A DNA stretch of 64,000 nt from Ampullaceana balthica (Eukaryota > Mollusca > Gastropoda > Lymnaeidae), in contig CALYLW010000017.1 in the NCBI GenBank assembly GCA_944989445.1, positions 1,436,001 to 1,500,000 on the forward strand. Direction: 5' to 3'. Each line of letters begins with the position of its first letter. The stretch's first letter is position 1. This document shows, one piece after another, positions 20,870-33,189 of the stretch. The notes under the pieces are model-generated. The model made no database searches, was not told where the DNA came from, and saw only the letters and a program-made list of their open reading frames with translations. Position numbers and translations under genes: made by a program.

Positions 20870-21470
20870 ACGTTACTATTTTGAAATCATCTATTTATAA
20901 TGTTGATTCTGTTTGACTTGTTCGATGATTTAGAAAATTTACTGAATTAGTAGGCTAATAATTAGTATTTAAGCAATGCTCAGATATAAGTAAAATTTGG
21001 CTGCGCCCCCTGAAATTCTCCTGCCCCCCCCCCACGCAGACAAATATAAATCCGCCACTGCTATCCGGGTCATATTTCGGAAAGGAATATTCGCACGCTT
21101 TCTGTTGTTCCTGCCTGACATTTTCCAGACTTCCATTTCTTTGAGGCAAAAGATTTTAAAGCAAGAAATGATGAAATGATTTGTTTTTAAAAATTGACTT
21201 TTATTTGAATTCGAACCGTTAACCTTACGATTGAATTCACATATGGAGGCCACTCTAAATACCCGGGAAAGCAATATCAAAGGCAATAGTAATTATTAAC
21301 TGATATAACTATAGAAAAGGCTCCCCACGAAAGAGGTTCAAAACAAACTAAAAAGTTTTTAAAAATACAAATCTTTTAAATTTAGTGCTGTGATGATTTA
21401 AGATTAATTATAATTTATTGGTTTATTATTTAAATTTCAAATGATTGACTTTAATGCTAATGATCAATCG
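20870..21470. other. Unassigned spacer
   Basis: A C-tract lies near 21025-21036. No gene or clear element seen. Confidence 0.4.
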
Positions 21471-21474
21471 TATA

Positions 21475-22058
21475 CCGTATATACTCGTTATATAGCCAGT
21501 TCGTTCATAAGTCGACCCCCCCCCCTCCTCTTTTGGAAGAGAAAAGTATTAAAAGTTAAAAGTGTATAACCCGCTCGCAAGCCGACCCCCCCAAAAATAA
21601 TAGGACAGCTTAAACAAAATGGTACATTTTTTGTTTAAACTGCAAGCTAAATCGGTCATTCTGATTGTTTACTTTGAGCTACCTATCTTTGTCTTTGTGC
21701 TCTTTGTTATGCAAGAGTTACCGGTATTTAAAAAAAAATCTTTGGGAAACAGTGGTGAAAGCGCGTACATTAAAATTCGTTGTTGAAAACAAAATTTGAA
21801 AAACAATTTATTAAACATTAACAAAATAAATAAAATGATTAAGTAAGGTAAGTGCAGATGTTTAGCGATATATTATAGCTTCTGGTAGAGCATTCGAATC
21901 TTGTAAAAAGTAGAAAATGACCTTAATGATCTACAATAACAACAACGATATTTAATATACATGCAGAAACCACCTATGACCCGCTCATTAGCCGACCCCC
22001 TACCTTTTCACCCTAGATTTTGGCCAAAAAACGTCGGCTTTAGAACGAGTATATACGG
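21475..22058. mobile_element. 584-bp MITE with CCGTATATACTCG ends
   Basis: Begins CCGTATATACTCGTT and ends AACGAGTATATACGG, flanked by TA on both sides. There is no coding capacity. TA duplication suggests a mariner/pogo-type relative. Confidence 0.85.
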
Positions 22059-22106
22059 TACTTATTTTTCGTCCATCAGTAACTAATGTACCGGAAGTCA
22101 GTAGAT

Positions 22107-22510
22107 AATAAAACAAACCCGTAAAAACAAAGTTTTTGACTATAAATCCCTTATATATGAGACATAACTAAAAGTATTTACAAATATTTACAGACTGAAT
22201 CTGTCTTTACTCCACTTTGCTTTTAACCCGGGAGGGGGTGGGAGAGGGGAAAGGTCTTGTCACCGATCGCTGGATCGAGCTCAGCGTGACACGCAAAATG
22301 TAAACAAAAGCACGCCGGTACACCTGGTTAAAACACGAGATGTGTTCACCTGTGGCTGGGGTGAAGTCAAGTGACCCGTAAAATGTAAACGATTGCAACC
22401 GCTACATATAGTTTATACAGATAAACTAAAAATGAATTAATTTAATAACTGTACGTTCGATCGATCTGAAATTTTGATACGATGCATTGTTACGTGACAC
22501 GGGTCCGTAG
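22107..22510 (+). repeat. Family C repeat, copy joined to a LINE tail
   Basis: Runs from AAACAAACCCGTAAAAAC through TGCATTGTTACGTGACACGG. At 22507-22566 it is replaced by the LINE 3' tail (GACGCAATAATCTTCTGTAC). The switch suggests an insertion or template jump. Confidence 0.7.
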
Positions 22511-22566
22511 TGACGCAATAATCTTCTGTACAGAAGGAACGTCTGTAGCAGATGAGATAAGACAGA
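22507..22566 (+). mobile_element. LINE 3'-tail fragment
   Basis: Holds only the terminal hairpin segment of the resident LINE (CTTCTGTACAGAAG with flanking GACGC/ACGTC). Confidence 0.65.
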
Positions 22567-22794
22567 CCTACATCGACAGAAGAGGATGACCTTCATAAGT
22601 ATGAGGCAGAAGTCTTCAAAAGACATGTTAAAAACTACCATGCTTGGAAACTATTGATTTAGTACTGAGTGTTAGGCCAGATTGAAAAAGTGCGAGTGGT
22701 AATGAAACATAGAAAAACTCAAAGGTTAACTTTCGTTTTGCGGACATCTCTATTTGGAATGAAAGTTACCGTCATGGTATTACAGATGGCTACA

Positions 22795-23190
22795 ATCTTC
22801 TCGCAGTAAAAAAAAATTATATGACGTCATTGTTATAATAATAATAATAATAATAATAAATTTGATTATTTATATAGCGCTATATCCCAGTAAGGAACTG
22901 GGCTCACAGCGCTTTACATGAAAGAAATAACATACCTATAAGTATTAAAATTAACTTTCATATCATAACAAACACAAAAATTACAATAACTTATACGTAT
23001 TGTTTTAGCTTATATTTTAATTTTGGAAAAGAGAGCGATATAAAAGAGAATTTGAGGATTTATAATTATAAAATACTTTGTACATTTCAGGAAGTTTAAT
23101 ATTTCGTATTTATCAAACAATGATAAGTTACTTAGGCTTTTGACAACAAAAAAAGAGTACCCGTAGGCGCCCTACAACCCCTAGTTTAAT
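22795..23190 (+). mobile_element. Helitron-family copy (family H) interrupted by another repeat
   Basis: Shares ATTATATGACGTCATTGTTA, TAATATTTCGTATTTATCAA and CCGTAGGCGCCCTACAACCC with 39552-39980. A GCGCTTTACA-type LINE tail with an (ATA)n run (about 22835-22965) interrupts it. Confidence 0.65.
22835..22965 (-). mobile_element. LINE 3'-tail fragment with (TTA)n run
   Basis: On the minus strand: ATGTAAAGCGCTGTGAGCCC, then a (TTA)n tail. The same tail occurs at 61935-62023. Confidence 0.65.
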
Positions 23191-23191
23191 A

Positions 23192-23750
23192 TAAAATAAA
23201 ACAAACCCGTAAAAAAAAAGTTTTTGACTATAAATCCTTTATATATGAGACATAACTAAAAGTATTGATTATGTTCAAACGCGACAAACATTTACAGACT
23301 GAATCTGTCTTAACTCCCATTTGCTTTTAACCCAGGTGGGGGTGGGAGAGGGGAAAGGTCTGGTCATCGATCGCTGGACCGAGCTCAGCGTGACACGTAA
23401 AGTGTAAACAAAAGCACGCCGGTACATTTACGGATGGCGTCAACGCGCGAACTGAACTGTCACGTGAAAAAAACCCAATAAGAAACTGTGAAATTCAATT
23501 ACATACGTTGTATAGAGATAATCTAAAATGCATTAATTTAATTACGGTACGTTCAGTCGATCTGAAATTTTGATACAATGCATTGTTAGGTAACACGAGT
23601 CTATGTGCCAAATTTTAGCTCGATGGCATCACGGGAAATGGGTCATTTTTTACTTTTGTTTTTCCGCCCGACCGACGTACGAAGAGATGACGACAGACAG
23701 AGAGAGACAGAGAGACAAGATGTCGAAGTTAATATAAGGGATTTAATAAT
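23192..23750 (+). repeat. Family C repeat, nearly full copy
   Basis: Runs from AAAACAAACCCGTAAA through TTTTTGACTATAAATCC to GAAGTTAATATAAGGGATTT, with a short GACAGA microsatellite before the end. No protein frame. Confidence 0.75.
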
Positions 23751-23759
23751 AAGAAGAGC

Positions 23760-24365
23760 AAATTACAACATATGTAAGGTTTTGTTATTCATCTGATTAT
23801 ATCGTTTTGTTTCGTAGAAAGTTAAGCCGTTCTTTATTCTACAATAAATCATTTATATTTTTAAAATTTTGAAATTATTTTCTATTTTTAGTTCATCTTT
23901 GACAAACAAATGTTTAAATGTTGTTGTTTAAAAAAAATACTTTAAAATTATTGATGGATCTTTGGTATAGAAATTTTGATTGGAAAATTATTATTGTCCA
24001 TAAAAAAATTTTCTTACGCCCTTTAGTTTCTGTTTGGTCGCTGCAGATAATGAGTCAATTGGTTCGTTACATCTTTCATTAAAAACAGCAACAAAAAAAC
24101 AACAACAAAGAAACAAATTAAACCGACAAACAAACAAAAAACGTGGCATGTTTAACAGGGGCATTTGTCTACATTTGTGGGGGGTGGGGTGGGGGGTGGG
24201 GTGGGGGAGGAGGAAGCGCACGCTTCTAATACTAAAAAGGATTTCTCCAAGTAACAAAATTAATATTTAAAAATAAAAAATCTAAAAAGAAATAAGCGAA
24301 TAGATGGTAAGTTAACGTTCATGGAGGCCACAATTCCAGTATTCCCCCACACCCACCCTACTTTA
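23760..24365. other. Unassigned spacer with a G/GT-rich tract
   Basis: The only notable feature is the run GGGGTGGGGTGGGGGGTGGG within 24178-24215, which could form a G-quadruplex. Confidence 0.4.
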
Positions 24366-24370
24366 AAAGG

Positions 24371-24755
24371 AAAATAAAACAGGCCCGTAAAAACAAAGTT
24401 TTTGACTATAAATCCCTTATATATGAGTCATAACTAACAGTATTGATTATTTTCAAACGCGACAATCATTTACAGACTGAATCTGTCTTAACTCAATTTT
24501 GCTTCATAACCCTAAAGGGGGGGGGGCCGAGCTCAGCATGACACGTAAAATGTAAACAAAAGCACACCGATACTTCGATCGATCTGAAATTTTGATACGA
24601 TGCATTGTTAGGTAAGACGGGTCCGTGTGCCAAATTTCACCTCGATCGGATCACGGGAAGTGGGTTATTTTTGACTTTTGTTTTTCCGCCCGCCCAAGAC
24701 AGAGAGAGATGATAACAGACAGAGACGCCGGTGAAGTTAATATAAGGGATTTAAT
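24371..24755 (+). repeat. Family C repeat, internally deleted copy
   Basis: Both family ends are present but the middle is shortened relative to 23192-23750. It is followed directly by another copy. Confidence 0.75.
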
Positions 24756-25072
24756 AAAACAAACCCGCAAAAACAAAGTTTTTGACTATAAATCCCTTAT
24801 ATATGAGATATAACTAACAGTATTGATTATTTTCAAACGCTACAAAAATTTACAGACTGAATCTGTCTTAACTTTAACTTAACTTTGCTTCATAACCCTA
24901 GGACCCGAGCTCAGCATGACACGTAAAATTTAAACAAAAGCACGCCGTTACTTCGATGGGTCGCGTCAAAGCGTCAACTCAAACTCTCACGTGGCAAAAA
25001 ACAATAACAAACCGTGAATTTGAATTACATACGTTATATAAGGATAAACTAAAATGCATTAATTTAATTACA
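24756..25072 (+). repeat. Family C repeat, 3'-truncated copy
   Basis: Starts immediately after the previous copy (AAACAAACCCGCAAAAAC) and stops after AAATGCATTAATTTAATTAC. Confidence 0.7.
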
Positions 25073-25079
25073 ACAGTGG

Positions 25080-28000
25080 GGTGGAGGGAATACGATTTTT
25101 ATCACTACCACCATCCCCCCAAAAAAAAATAATCAAAAGATGGGTTTCTTTGTTGATGTTTTTCTTTAGGAAAATTTTGATTTCAATGTTTTGAGTTAAT
25201 ATTTTGTATATATATATATATATTAAAGGCGTGAAAGCATAGATATGCATGTTTATATACAGGTAGTCCTCCGGTTACGACGGTCCGATCCCGACTTACG
25301 CTGTTTAGTGCTTACGAACGCGCCCCCGTAAAGAATAGTATTACGCGTTAGTCCGTATTCTAAAAAAAAATTCATGAGGTAACGAATTCTTTTCTCTATT
25401 TGAAATAACAAAAAATATTGAAAAATATGTATGATTATTATTTCAACCTACAACTTTCGTTTGCGAATTTTTCAAATGGCGAAGTTTTCAATCAAGTCAA
25501 TAAAGCTGAGTAAGCTTACAAGTTCCTTTTCAATGCTCATTAGAGAGAGCATATTCAGCCTTTTTCGTCCCATGCAAATTCTAACTCATTATATATTCTT
25601 TTCAACTTTGAAAAGGATAGCTCTCAGCTGCAGTTTGATCTCATCATTGAAAGATAGACGCGAAGTGCGATGTGTACATTTGTAAATGACTGTGTGTTAT
25701 ATAGCTCATTCAAAAGCAGCAAAATTTTTAGCTCTGTTTTTTTCCATTAACGTTTCTTGTTTGTTTCATTAACGTTTCTTGATTGTTTCACCAGAAGAAG
25801 GAAGACATTAGCTCAAGTTTAGGAGCAGGGACGGAGACAACAACACATTTTATGAACAAGGATGAAATTCGATAGGTACCACGGAGCCGCCCTTTAAATG
25901 AATCAGTAGGTGACTGAGAAGAATTCGTTGTTAAAAAAAAGCAAAAACAAACAGGTAGCATATTTCTGCAAACAAACAAAGATCTTGTTTAAAATGTACT
26001 GTGCGCTTTGTGTGTCACAGTCATATTATAGCCGCTGTATTCCGGATCACTAAAGTCTTTGAGGGGCAGTGGATGGTGTGTCGAATGCGGCAGACAATTC
26101 GAGAGAAAAAAACAAGAGCACGGTGTTGCCCGATACGGAGCTCAACAGAATGTCTTTCCGAATCCGACCCTATGTGAGTAATTGGTGCTCTCATACCTAC
26201 CAGGGTCTGCCACCCACCCACCCCCGTCGACGCTCTCAAGAAAAGTTTCCACCTATAATACTTGTTTCTCTGAACGACTTCTCAGCTTTACGCCAAAATG
26301 AATGACAAACTCTCTTTAGGGATTCTCACATCACAGCCCATTTCCCACTTTTGCCTGGAAGATATCACCCCTCTACTTTTGCCATGCATACAAAACGAGG
26401 CTCAGCTGAGAGATAAATCACACCCTAAATCAGCGGTTCCCAGTTTCCGTTAAGCGCGATCCGGGGGCCGCCTGAGTGGTACGCAAAAACTGTATATTGA
26501 TGCTTGGGGAAAGTTAATTTTTAAAAAAATGATTTAAAAGGGGAAATTCATCAACATGTTATTATTTTTTAAAAACTTATTCATCACGGTCACCCAGCCC
26601 TACACAAAATTTCAAAACTATAAACTGTAAATTAAATTTTTGGAATTTTAAATTTTCTGTTTCCGACAATGTTCAACATGGCCAATACACGTTTCAAGTG
26701 CCCGACTCAGATAAGAACAGAGTAGCGTATGCTTCTAAATTTCCCAGGAAACTTACCATGTCATGTTCCTCCAAAAATAAAACGTGACATGATAGATAGG
26801 AAGTACATATCTAAACTTTTCTACGTTTTACGGCAACTCTGAAGTCAGGAATATGTTTTTGATGGTTTTTAAACGTTTTTAAAATAAAAATTTTTTTTTA
26901 AAAAGGTTCTTTTGAACAGCCATCGGTATTCTCATTTCTTTGGAGTGGGCCAGGCAATCTACGTCTGCAATTTGCAGCCATTGGATTGCCAGATTGGCTA
27001 AAATTGGTTCTATCCTCGGCCCTCGACATAGGTTGTAGCCAGGCGGAAAACGCGTTGACGCGAGCTGATTCCCCTAATCCACCAGACAAATGTTGCCAAT
27101 CAGAGTTTGACCCCTGCGACTGGATCACACTCGTGTGTTCTTACCCTCCCGCGCCCTGCCTTAGGACGGATCCCCCGCCCGGAGCCCGGTCTCCAGCGTG
27201 TCCGTCCAGCAAAGACTATTACTCTACATTACTGGCCAATTTCTCCGCTCATCACCAGGCCGTCCTCTGTTCTAACGAAACGAAATTCCATTACTTGTCC
27301 ATTTTTCGCCCTATTAGGCCCTCGGCCGAGTGCGCACGTTCATTTTCCTACAGTATAACATTTCCATCTAACGGGTTTCTGGCTGTTATTTCCCCTACAC
27401 TTCCCACTCGACATAAAGCTTGTTTGACCCCTCGTCCAGAACTGCTCTGGGGCTTCGCTTAAGTATGAATATTTCTCGCCGTTTTTTTTTGTTGTATTCT
27501 TCTTTTTTTATTTTTGTATTTCTGGTCTTACCCATGCAGAGTCGCGCGATTGATTCCCTTTGTCATATTTATCCCGTTAATTAATCGACACAAGTTGCAC
27601 TGCTAAACTTTGCCTTTTAAGCGCATTATAGTTCGATTAGTTTGAATCTCAATTAATCACTGTTAATTTTTTTTCAAGTTTGATTTCATTTCGCCTTGCA
27701 GGGATCCAAACAATAAACAAGGGAAAGAATCGACACCCATTGTCAGAGGCTCGCTGTAAGAAAAAAAATGGTAGAGTTGGGGAAAGGGGGGGGGAGGGGG
27801 TTAATCCAATAAATTGCATTGATAAGATTCCTGGAGCTGGGACAGAGTGTGAGTGCGTAATGACCACTATTGACCAGATCACTACAACAGACCATCACAA
27901 TATGGCCGGGGCCGATGAGGTTACGATCGTTGTCAAGGGCGTGCAAACATAAGAAATGTCATTGGCGCGCTAAGCAATAGGATCACATTCAATCACGGTG

Positions 28001-28140
28001 GGATCGTCTTCGCCTCGGTCCGAACGATTCTCTTGATTGGCACACACTGTTTACTGCTAGACTGTCACACACCCAACACCTGGAATTGAAACATTAAAAA
28101 AATTATTTTCTCGGAACAATTCAGCAGATAATGGATACCA
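25080..28140. other. Mostly unique DNA without an identified gene
   Basis: About 25261-25335 (AGGTAGTCCTCCGGTTACGA) looks like one end of a DNA-transposon MITE. 26860-27470 is richer in GC, with several ATTGG/CCAAT motifs and an unsupported 158-codon open frame (26986-27462). One exon-like segment lies at 27702-27755. Confidence 0.4.
27702..27755 (+). CDS. Orphan 54-nt exon-like segment
   Basis: A pyrimidine-rich acceptor (TTTCATTTCGCCTTGCAG) and a good donor (GCT|GTAAGA) bound 54 nt that are open in two of three frames (for example DPNNKQGKESTPIVRGS). No homology recognised and no linked exon found; it could be chance. Confidence 0.2.
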
Positions 28141-29480
28141 ACAGTGGCGTAGCTTGGGTTGTAGTCACTTCCCTCACCCCCCCACCCAAATCCTCAATGG
28201 ATCTCTTCATTTCAAAATACAAAATTATTGCACAAAAACACGATGAAAATGTAAAAAATCACCTTAAACAAAGGTAGTTGGTTTTAAAGATTTTAAAGTC
28301 ATTTTAAAGCCTAGTATCAGTTGTGTTCACCTCTCTTCTAAACCTTGCTATTTTGTTTAAGCGCTCATTTTCGAAAACTCATTGAACAAGTTTATCCTTT
28401 GACCATTAACACTACTGAACTTGCTAATAGTAAACTCTTGTGTTGATCAGTTCCAAATATTTATACTACGCCCGTGTCCGATGTTGATCAGATGTAGAGT
28501 TAATAATGAACAGTTTTAATACACCACATAATCTTTTAGTTGTTCTCTTGCCGCTTAGTTAATTGTGTTTTTTTTCTTCTATGGTCTGAAAATTAAAATG
28601 CTTTTTCAATAGCATAAATATGACAGCAAGTAACAACGCTCCTTGTGAAGAAACAATCTCAAGCGCTCTTATAACTATAGGGCACCAAATATCCATATGC
28701 TGCTATGTATTATTAATTGTTTCATATAGATTAGCTTAAGGTAACTGTTGAGGTAAACGGGAAATCACAGAGTTTAAAAGACCTTGCGCAGTCAAAATTT
28801 CCAACAGGATCACATAGAGCTTCAGTCAGCGCCACACATTAAATACATAATTATCTTTCACTGGCTAAACTCCCCCTTGATCAGCAATTCAACGACCTTC
28901 CAGTTTGTTCAGCCAAGACATCCCATCGATGAGTTATTGCAACAGAAAATGATTTTTATTTCTTTAGTTGCAGAATATTATTGCGTCCTACGTTCTTATA
29001 AGAACGCACAGACCTTGCTGATCTGTTGGCAAGCGACACATCGTTCGAATCCCGCGGCTTGGAGGGAACTGTGTGGCACAATCCCCACCCGCCCAGTTTC
29101 ATTTTCCTAAACAACGTGATGGCATTTTGTTAACTTGAACTTTGCACATCATTATGACTTGTACTTTTAGATTTGGAAGATTGTCCGTGCTGAGGTCATC
29201 AGATTTTGTCCACGTTATACAAAAGACATTATTTTTAAAATAATAATAATCACAGAAACACTTATCTCACAACAAATTTTCCAGTGTAAATTTAAATTGC
29301 AAAAATCTAATATTTCACTCATCTAAGCACTTTTGTCATCTGATCATTGTAGCATGTGTCAGGTATAAAGGAATAAAACTCCAAAATACCTCTCAGCCAT
29401 GATAATATCTTAGCTTTCCAGGATTGATAAATCCGTTTAGAGTGTGTGGTAAATAGCAATGTGTGGATACTTTTCTGTAG

Positions 29481-30344
29481 AAGTCCTCCTCTAAAGTCTC
29501 ACTAGGTCCTCCTGAAGTACTCCTCTAAAGTCTCACTAGGTCCTCCTGAAGTACTCCTCTAAAGTCTCACTAGGTCCTCCTGAAATACTCCTCTAAAGTC
29601 TCACTAGGTCCTCCTGAAGTACTCCTCTAAAGTCTCACTAGGTCCTCCTGAAGTACTCCTCTAAAGTCTCACTAGGTCCTCCTGAAGTACTCCGCTAAAG
29701 TCTCACTAGGTCCTCCTGAAGTAATCCTCTAAAGTCTCACTAGGTCCTCCTGAAGTACTCCTCTAAAGTCTCACTAGGTCCTCCTTATCACCGGATCATG
29801 TAGAAGAACTCCTCTAAAGTCTCACTAGGTCCTCCTGAAGTACTCCGCTAAAGTCTCACTAGGTCCTCCTGAAGTAATCCTCTAAAGTCTCACTAGGTCC
29901 TCCTGAAGTACTCCTCTTCTAAAGTCTCACTAGGTCCTCCTTATCACCGGATCATGTAGAAGTACTCCTCTAAAGTCTCACTAGGTCCTCCTTATCACCG
30001 GATCATGTAGAAGTACTCCTCTAAAGTCTCACTAGGTCCTCCTTATCACCGGATCATGTAGAAGTACTCCTCTAAAGTCTCACTAGGTCCTCCTTATCAC
30101 CGGGTCATGTAGAAGTACTCCTCTAAAGTCTCACTAGGTCCTCCTTATCACCGGATCACGTAGAAGTACTCCTCTAAAGTCTCACTAGGTCCTCCTTATC
30201 ACCGGGTCATGTAGAAGTACTCCTCTAAAGTCTCACTAGGTCCTCCTTATCACCGGGTCATGTAGAAGTACTCCTCTAAAGTTATTATTATTATAAGTAC
30301 TCCTCTAAAGTCTCACTAGGTCCTCCTTATCACCGGGTCATGTT
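29481..30344. repeat. 34/51-bp minisatellite
   Basis: The short unit, about 34 bp, starts CTCCTCTAAAGTCTCACTAG and ends CTCCTGAAGTA. From about 29784 a longer 51-bp unit replaces the end with TTATCACCGGATCATGTAGA. An (ATT)n interruption lies near 30282. Unit types are grouped, pointing to stepwise amplification. Confidence 0.95.
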
Positions 30345-30939
30345 TAGACATCAACTTGAGGAAGGTTTCTCTTCATATTGAACATTCATCTTTGTTGTAC
30401 CACGTAATGGAAAAAATTTGCTGTGTAAGAAACAACATGTGCAGGTTATCTTTCCACTTATACATCTCCTGTCCACCACATCAATGCTTTGCGCATATTT
30501 TTGAACGCATTTTCCCTTGGAAAAAATTGCGTTTATAGATTCGAAATGTCAGTCAAGCTTGACAATGCAACTGCTCTTGAACCATACCAGATAGAGGGTT
30601 CGGGTATTTTGCAAATATGCTAAGGAGGTCCCAAGGATGTGCAACGGCCAAAAAAATACCGAAAAGGTTTACTGGATTTCCTGGAAAATCCAAACAAACC
30701 GAAAAAATATCAGTATTTTGTCAATTTCTCGCCAACCATAACATCTATCGGGTTGAAACAAACGTCAAACAATAGCGAATAATATTTAGAACAATGTTGG
30801 AGAAGGAATTCTTTACATATTATACATGTTCGTTCGACTCCCGTAATTTTAAAAGCAATTTTTTACAGCAATTGTTTTGTTTATTTACAAAATTATTGAT
30901 TTGAAATGACTTTTCATTTAATATAAAATGACTAGATTG

Positions 30940-31400
30940 TAATGGGGCGCTGTGGCTCCTACGGCGCCCACTTTTTAAAAAAGCCTAATTAACGTGTCCT
31001 TGTTTGATAAATACGAAGTATTACTTTCTGAAATGTGCACAAAGTATTTTATAATAGGGTTTGTAGGGCGCCTACGGCGCTCACTTTTTTTGGGTCAAAA
31101 GCCCAAGTAACTTATCCTTGTTTGATAAATAAGAAATATTAAACTTCCTGAAATGTACACTAAGTATTTTATAATTAACAATCCTCAAATCCTCTTTTTA
31201 CATCGTTCCCTTTTCCAACATTAAAATATAAGCTAAAACAATGACGTCATATAATATTTTATTTACAGCTCGTCTTTAATTTAAAGTTTAATTTATAATT
31301 ATTTTGCACACCTCTTGATGCACAGCTTATATTAAATATAAGCTCAAACAATGACGTCATATAATATTTTTTACAGTGCTAATCACCCACACGATTTTTT
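30940..31400 (-). mobile_element. Helitron-family copy (family H), minus strand
   Basis: Contains the reverse complements of family H blocks (TTTGTAGGGCGCCTACGGCG, ATGACGTCATATAATATTTT). Part of the block is repeated within the copy. Confidence 0.65.
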
Positions 31401-31879
31401 AACTGCTATATACTGTTGTACATCGTTCCTCGGCGTTCCATAGTGAGGAAGTACATCGCTTGGGCTTTTATATTATTTATAGTTAATGGGGTTTTCCCTC
31501 TTTGTGAATGCTTATGTTAGATTGTTGCGTGGTGCGCATTATATTGACACATTCTTGGTGTGATGTAGCGTGAGTGGATATGACGCCATATTGTGTTTGG
31601 TTTCAGAATTACTTATTTGAATCAACTTTTATTGTAATCCAGAATGATATCCCTTGATAAAAATCGGAAATTCCTTGTTGGAAATTGCGTTTAAATACTC
31701 ATTTGAGTTTTTATTTCTTGTTTTCTTCTGTAACCTAATGGAGAGCTTATTTCTCAGAATTAAGATAATTACATCTTCCCGAAACTACGAAAGTTACCAA
31801 ACACTGCAATAGACGTTAAAGCATGGTAGAATAAAATATGTTTTTCTGACCTACTTAAGATCACTTCATTTTTTACCCA

Positions 31880-32000
31880 GGGGCCGTCCATAAATGACGT
31901 CAAGCAATTTTGGTCAATTTTTCACTCCCCCTACCCCTTCGTCACAAAAACTTAGACCCCCCTCCAATATGACGTCACAAAGCTTTGCGGCCCCCCCCCC
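31880..32000. repeat. GGGGCCGTCCATAAATGACGTC-type MITE fragment
   Basis: Contains GGGGCCGTCCATAAATGACG and, downstream, TATGACGTCACAAAGC. A related short motif, CCTATAAATGACGTCACGCG, is at 37269. Confidence 0.45.
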
Positions 32001-32234
32001 ATAAAATCTGTAGTTTCTATTTGAAAAAGAGCATGTTTCAAATCACTTTTGTTTTGTCATTTAAGTATGCATTAGTGTAAGGTTGCACTCTAATATCGTA
32101 ACACGCATGAAGCCATGTAAAACGTCATACAATTAAATGGTAAGAAATCAAATATTTAAGTGGAACTTTCATTTAAAGTTGCGAGATTTGATGTGACGTC
32201 ACATTTCTCAAACATTTCTCAAGGAATAATAAGT

Positions 32235-32425
32235 CAATTAAAGCAGGTTGCTTTTCTACACATACACACACACACTTTTCTAAGTCGGTAATATTAGGCA
32301 TAGTTTTTGTTCGTCCAAAAAAAAGTGTTTACTTCCCTTCTTTTTTCTCTCTCTTTGCCATCTCTTCATAAAACGTCACTAAAACGTAAGGGGGATATTA
32401 ATACCCTCATCAACCTCTAACTTTT
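32235..32425 (+). repeat. Diverged direct repeat, copy 1
   Basis: Shares TTTTTGTTCGTCCAAAAA and GCCATCTCTTCATAAAACGT with 34436-34622. Nature unknown. Confidence 0.6.
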
Positions 32426-32839
32426 AATAACACAAACTTTTTGGAATGGTTAGGAAAAGAAGAAAAGTTTAATGTGATCCGTTGTTCGTTTATGAAATTC
32501 CATGATCGATAAGTGAGTGTTCTGTAAACATGATATTTTTTTTATTTTATTTTAAATTGGTGTCACGCCCTTGGATGTAGTCACCCGGTGTGGTCCGCCT
32601 CGCCTTAGCTACGCCATTGGATACAAATAAAATTTTGATGATCAAACATTCAATACGGAATCTGAAATAAAATATAACGAATAATTTAGAGCATCACTTT
32701 GAATGAACTCGCTGTTCTTAACAATTCTTCCAGTATTTGCAAGTCTTAACGCTGCAGTTTCGTCTTAAGGTAATTTGATAATACTGCTTACATTGAAGAC
32801 ACGTGTTGAAAAATTTAACATAAACATTAAAGGGAAATC

Positions 32840-33189
32840 CTCCTCCTATATAATAAAAGGCTATGTTCTGTCCGGTCATCGATAGCGATTGGTCCCTCAA
32901 ACACATATGACTCCCACAGCCAATCATATTGAACACGTTTACGCGGACGTTCAAAACGAGTTATTTTTGGTGCAGTATTTCTTCCAAAACTTTATTTTGA
33001 GTTATGCGCGTTGGGATTTATAGTCAAAAAGCTCTGTTTTTACGAGTTATTTATTTTAACTATAATGAATAGTATTTTTGACGTGATCCACATGTAAGCC
33101 GGTCGAGACGGCTGTTGGAGGGGAGTTACAACATGCCACCGAACGGTGGCGGAACGTCATTGGACGGGCTTTGTTGCTCGTTAGAAATA
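32840..33189 (+). repeat. Family B repeat, copy 1
   Basis: Runs from TATAATAAAAGGCTATGTTC to GGGCTTTGTTGCTCGT, with the hairpin GCCACCGAACGGTGGC at 33135-33150. Copies lie at 63378-63699 and, inverted, at 61252-61575; an end fragment is near 4822-4850. Confidence 0.8.

Larger units (their letters stand above)
28142..32619. mobile_element. Possible 4.5-kb hAT-like interval
   Basis: Left end CAGTGGCGTAGC and right end GCTACGCCATTG are inverted repeats. Flanks GATACCAA (28134-28141) and GATACAAA (32620-32627) are an 8-bp duplication with one mismatch, as hAT elements make. No transposase frame lies inside; it contains a minisatellite and a Helitron-family copy. The two ends could instead belong to separate insertions. 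Confidence 0.4.

Noticed and set aside
26986..27462. 158-codon plus frame
   Set aside because: GC-rich local composition lowers stop frequency. The translation is low-similarity and rich in Pro, Ser and Cys, and the minus strand is open too.
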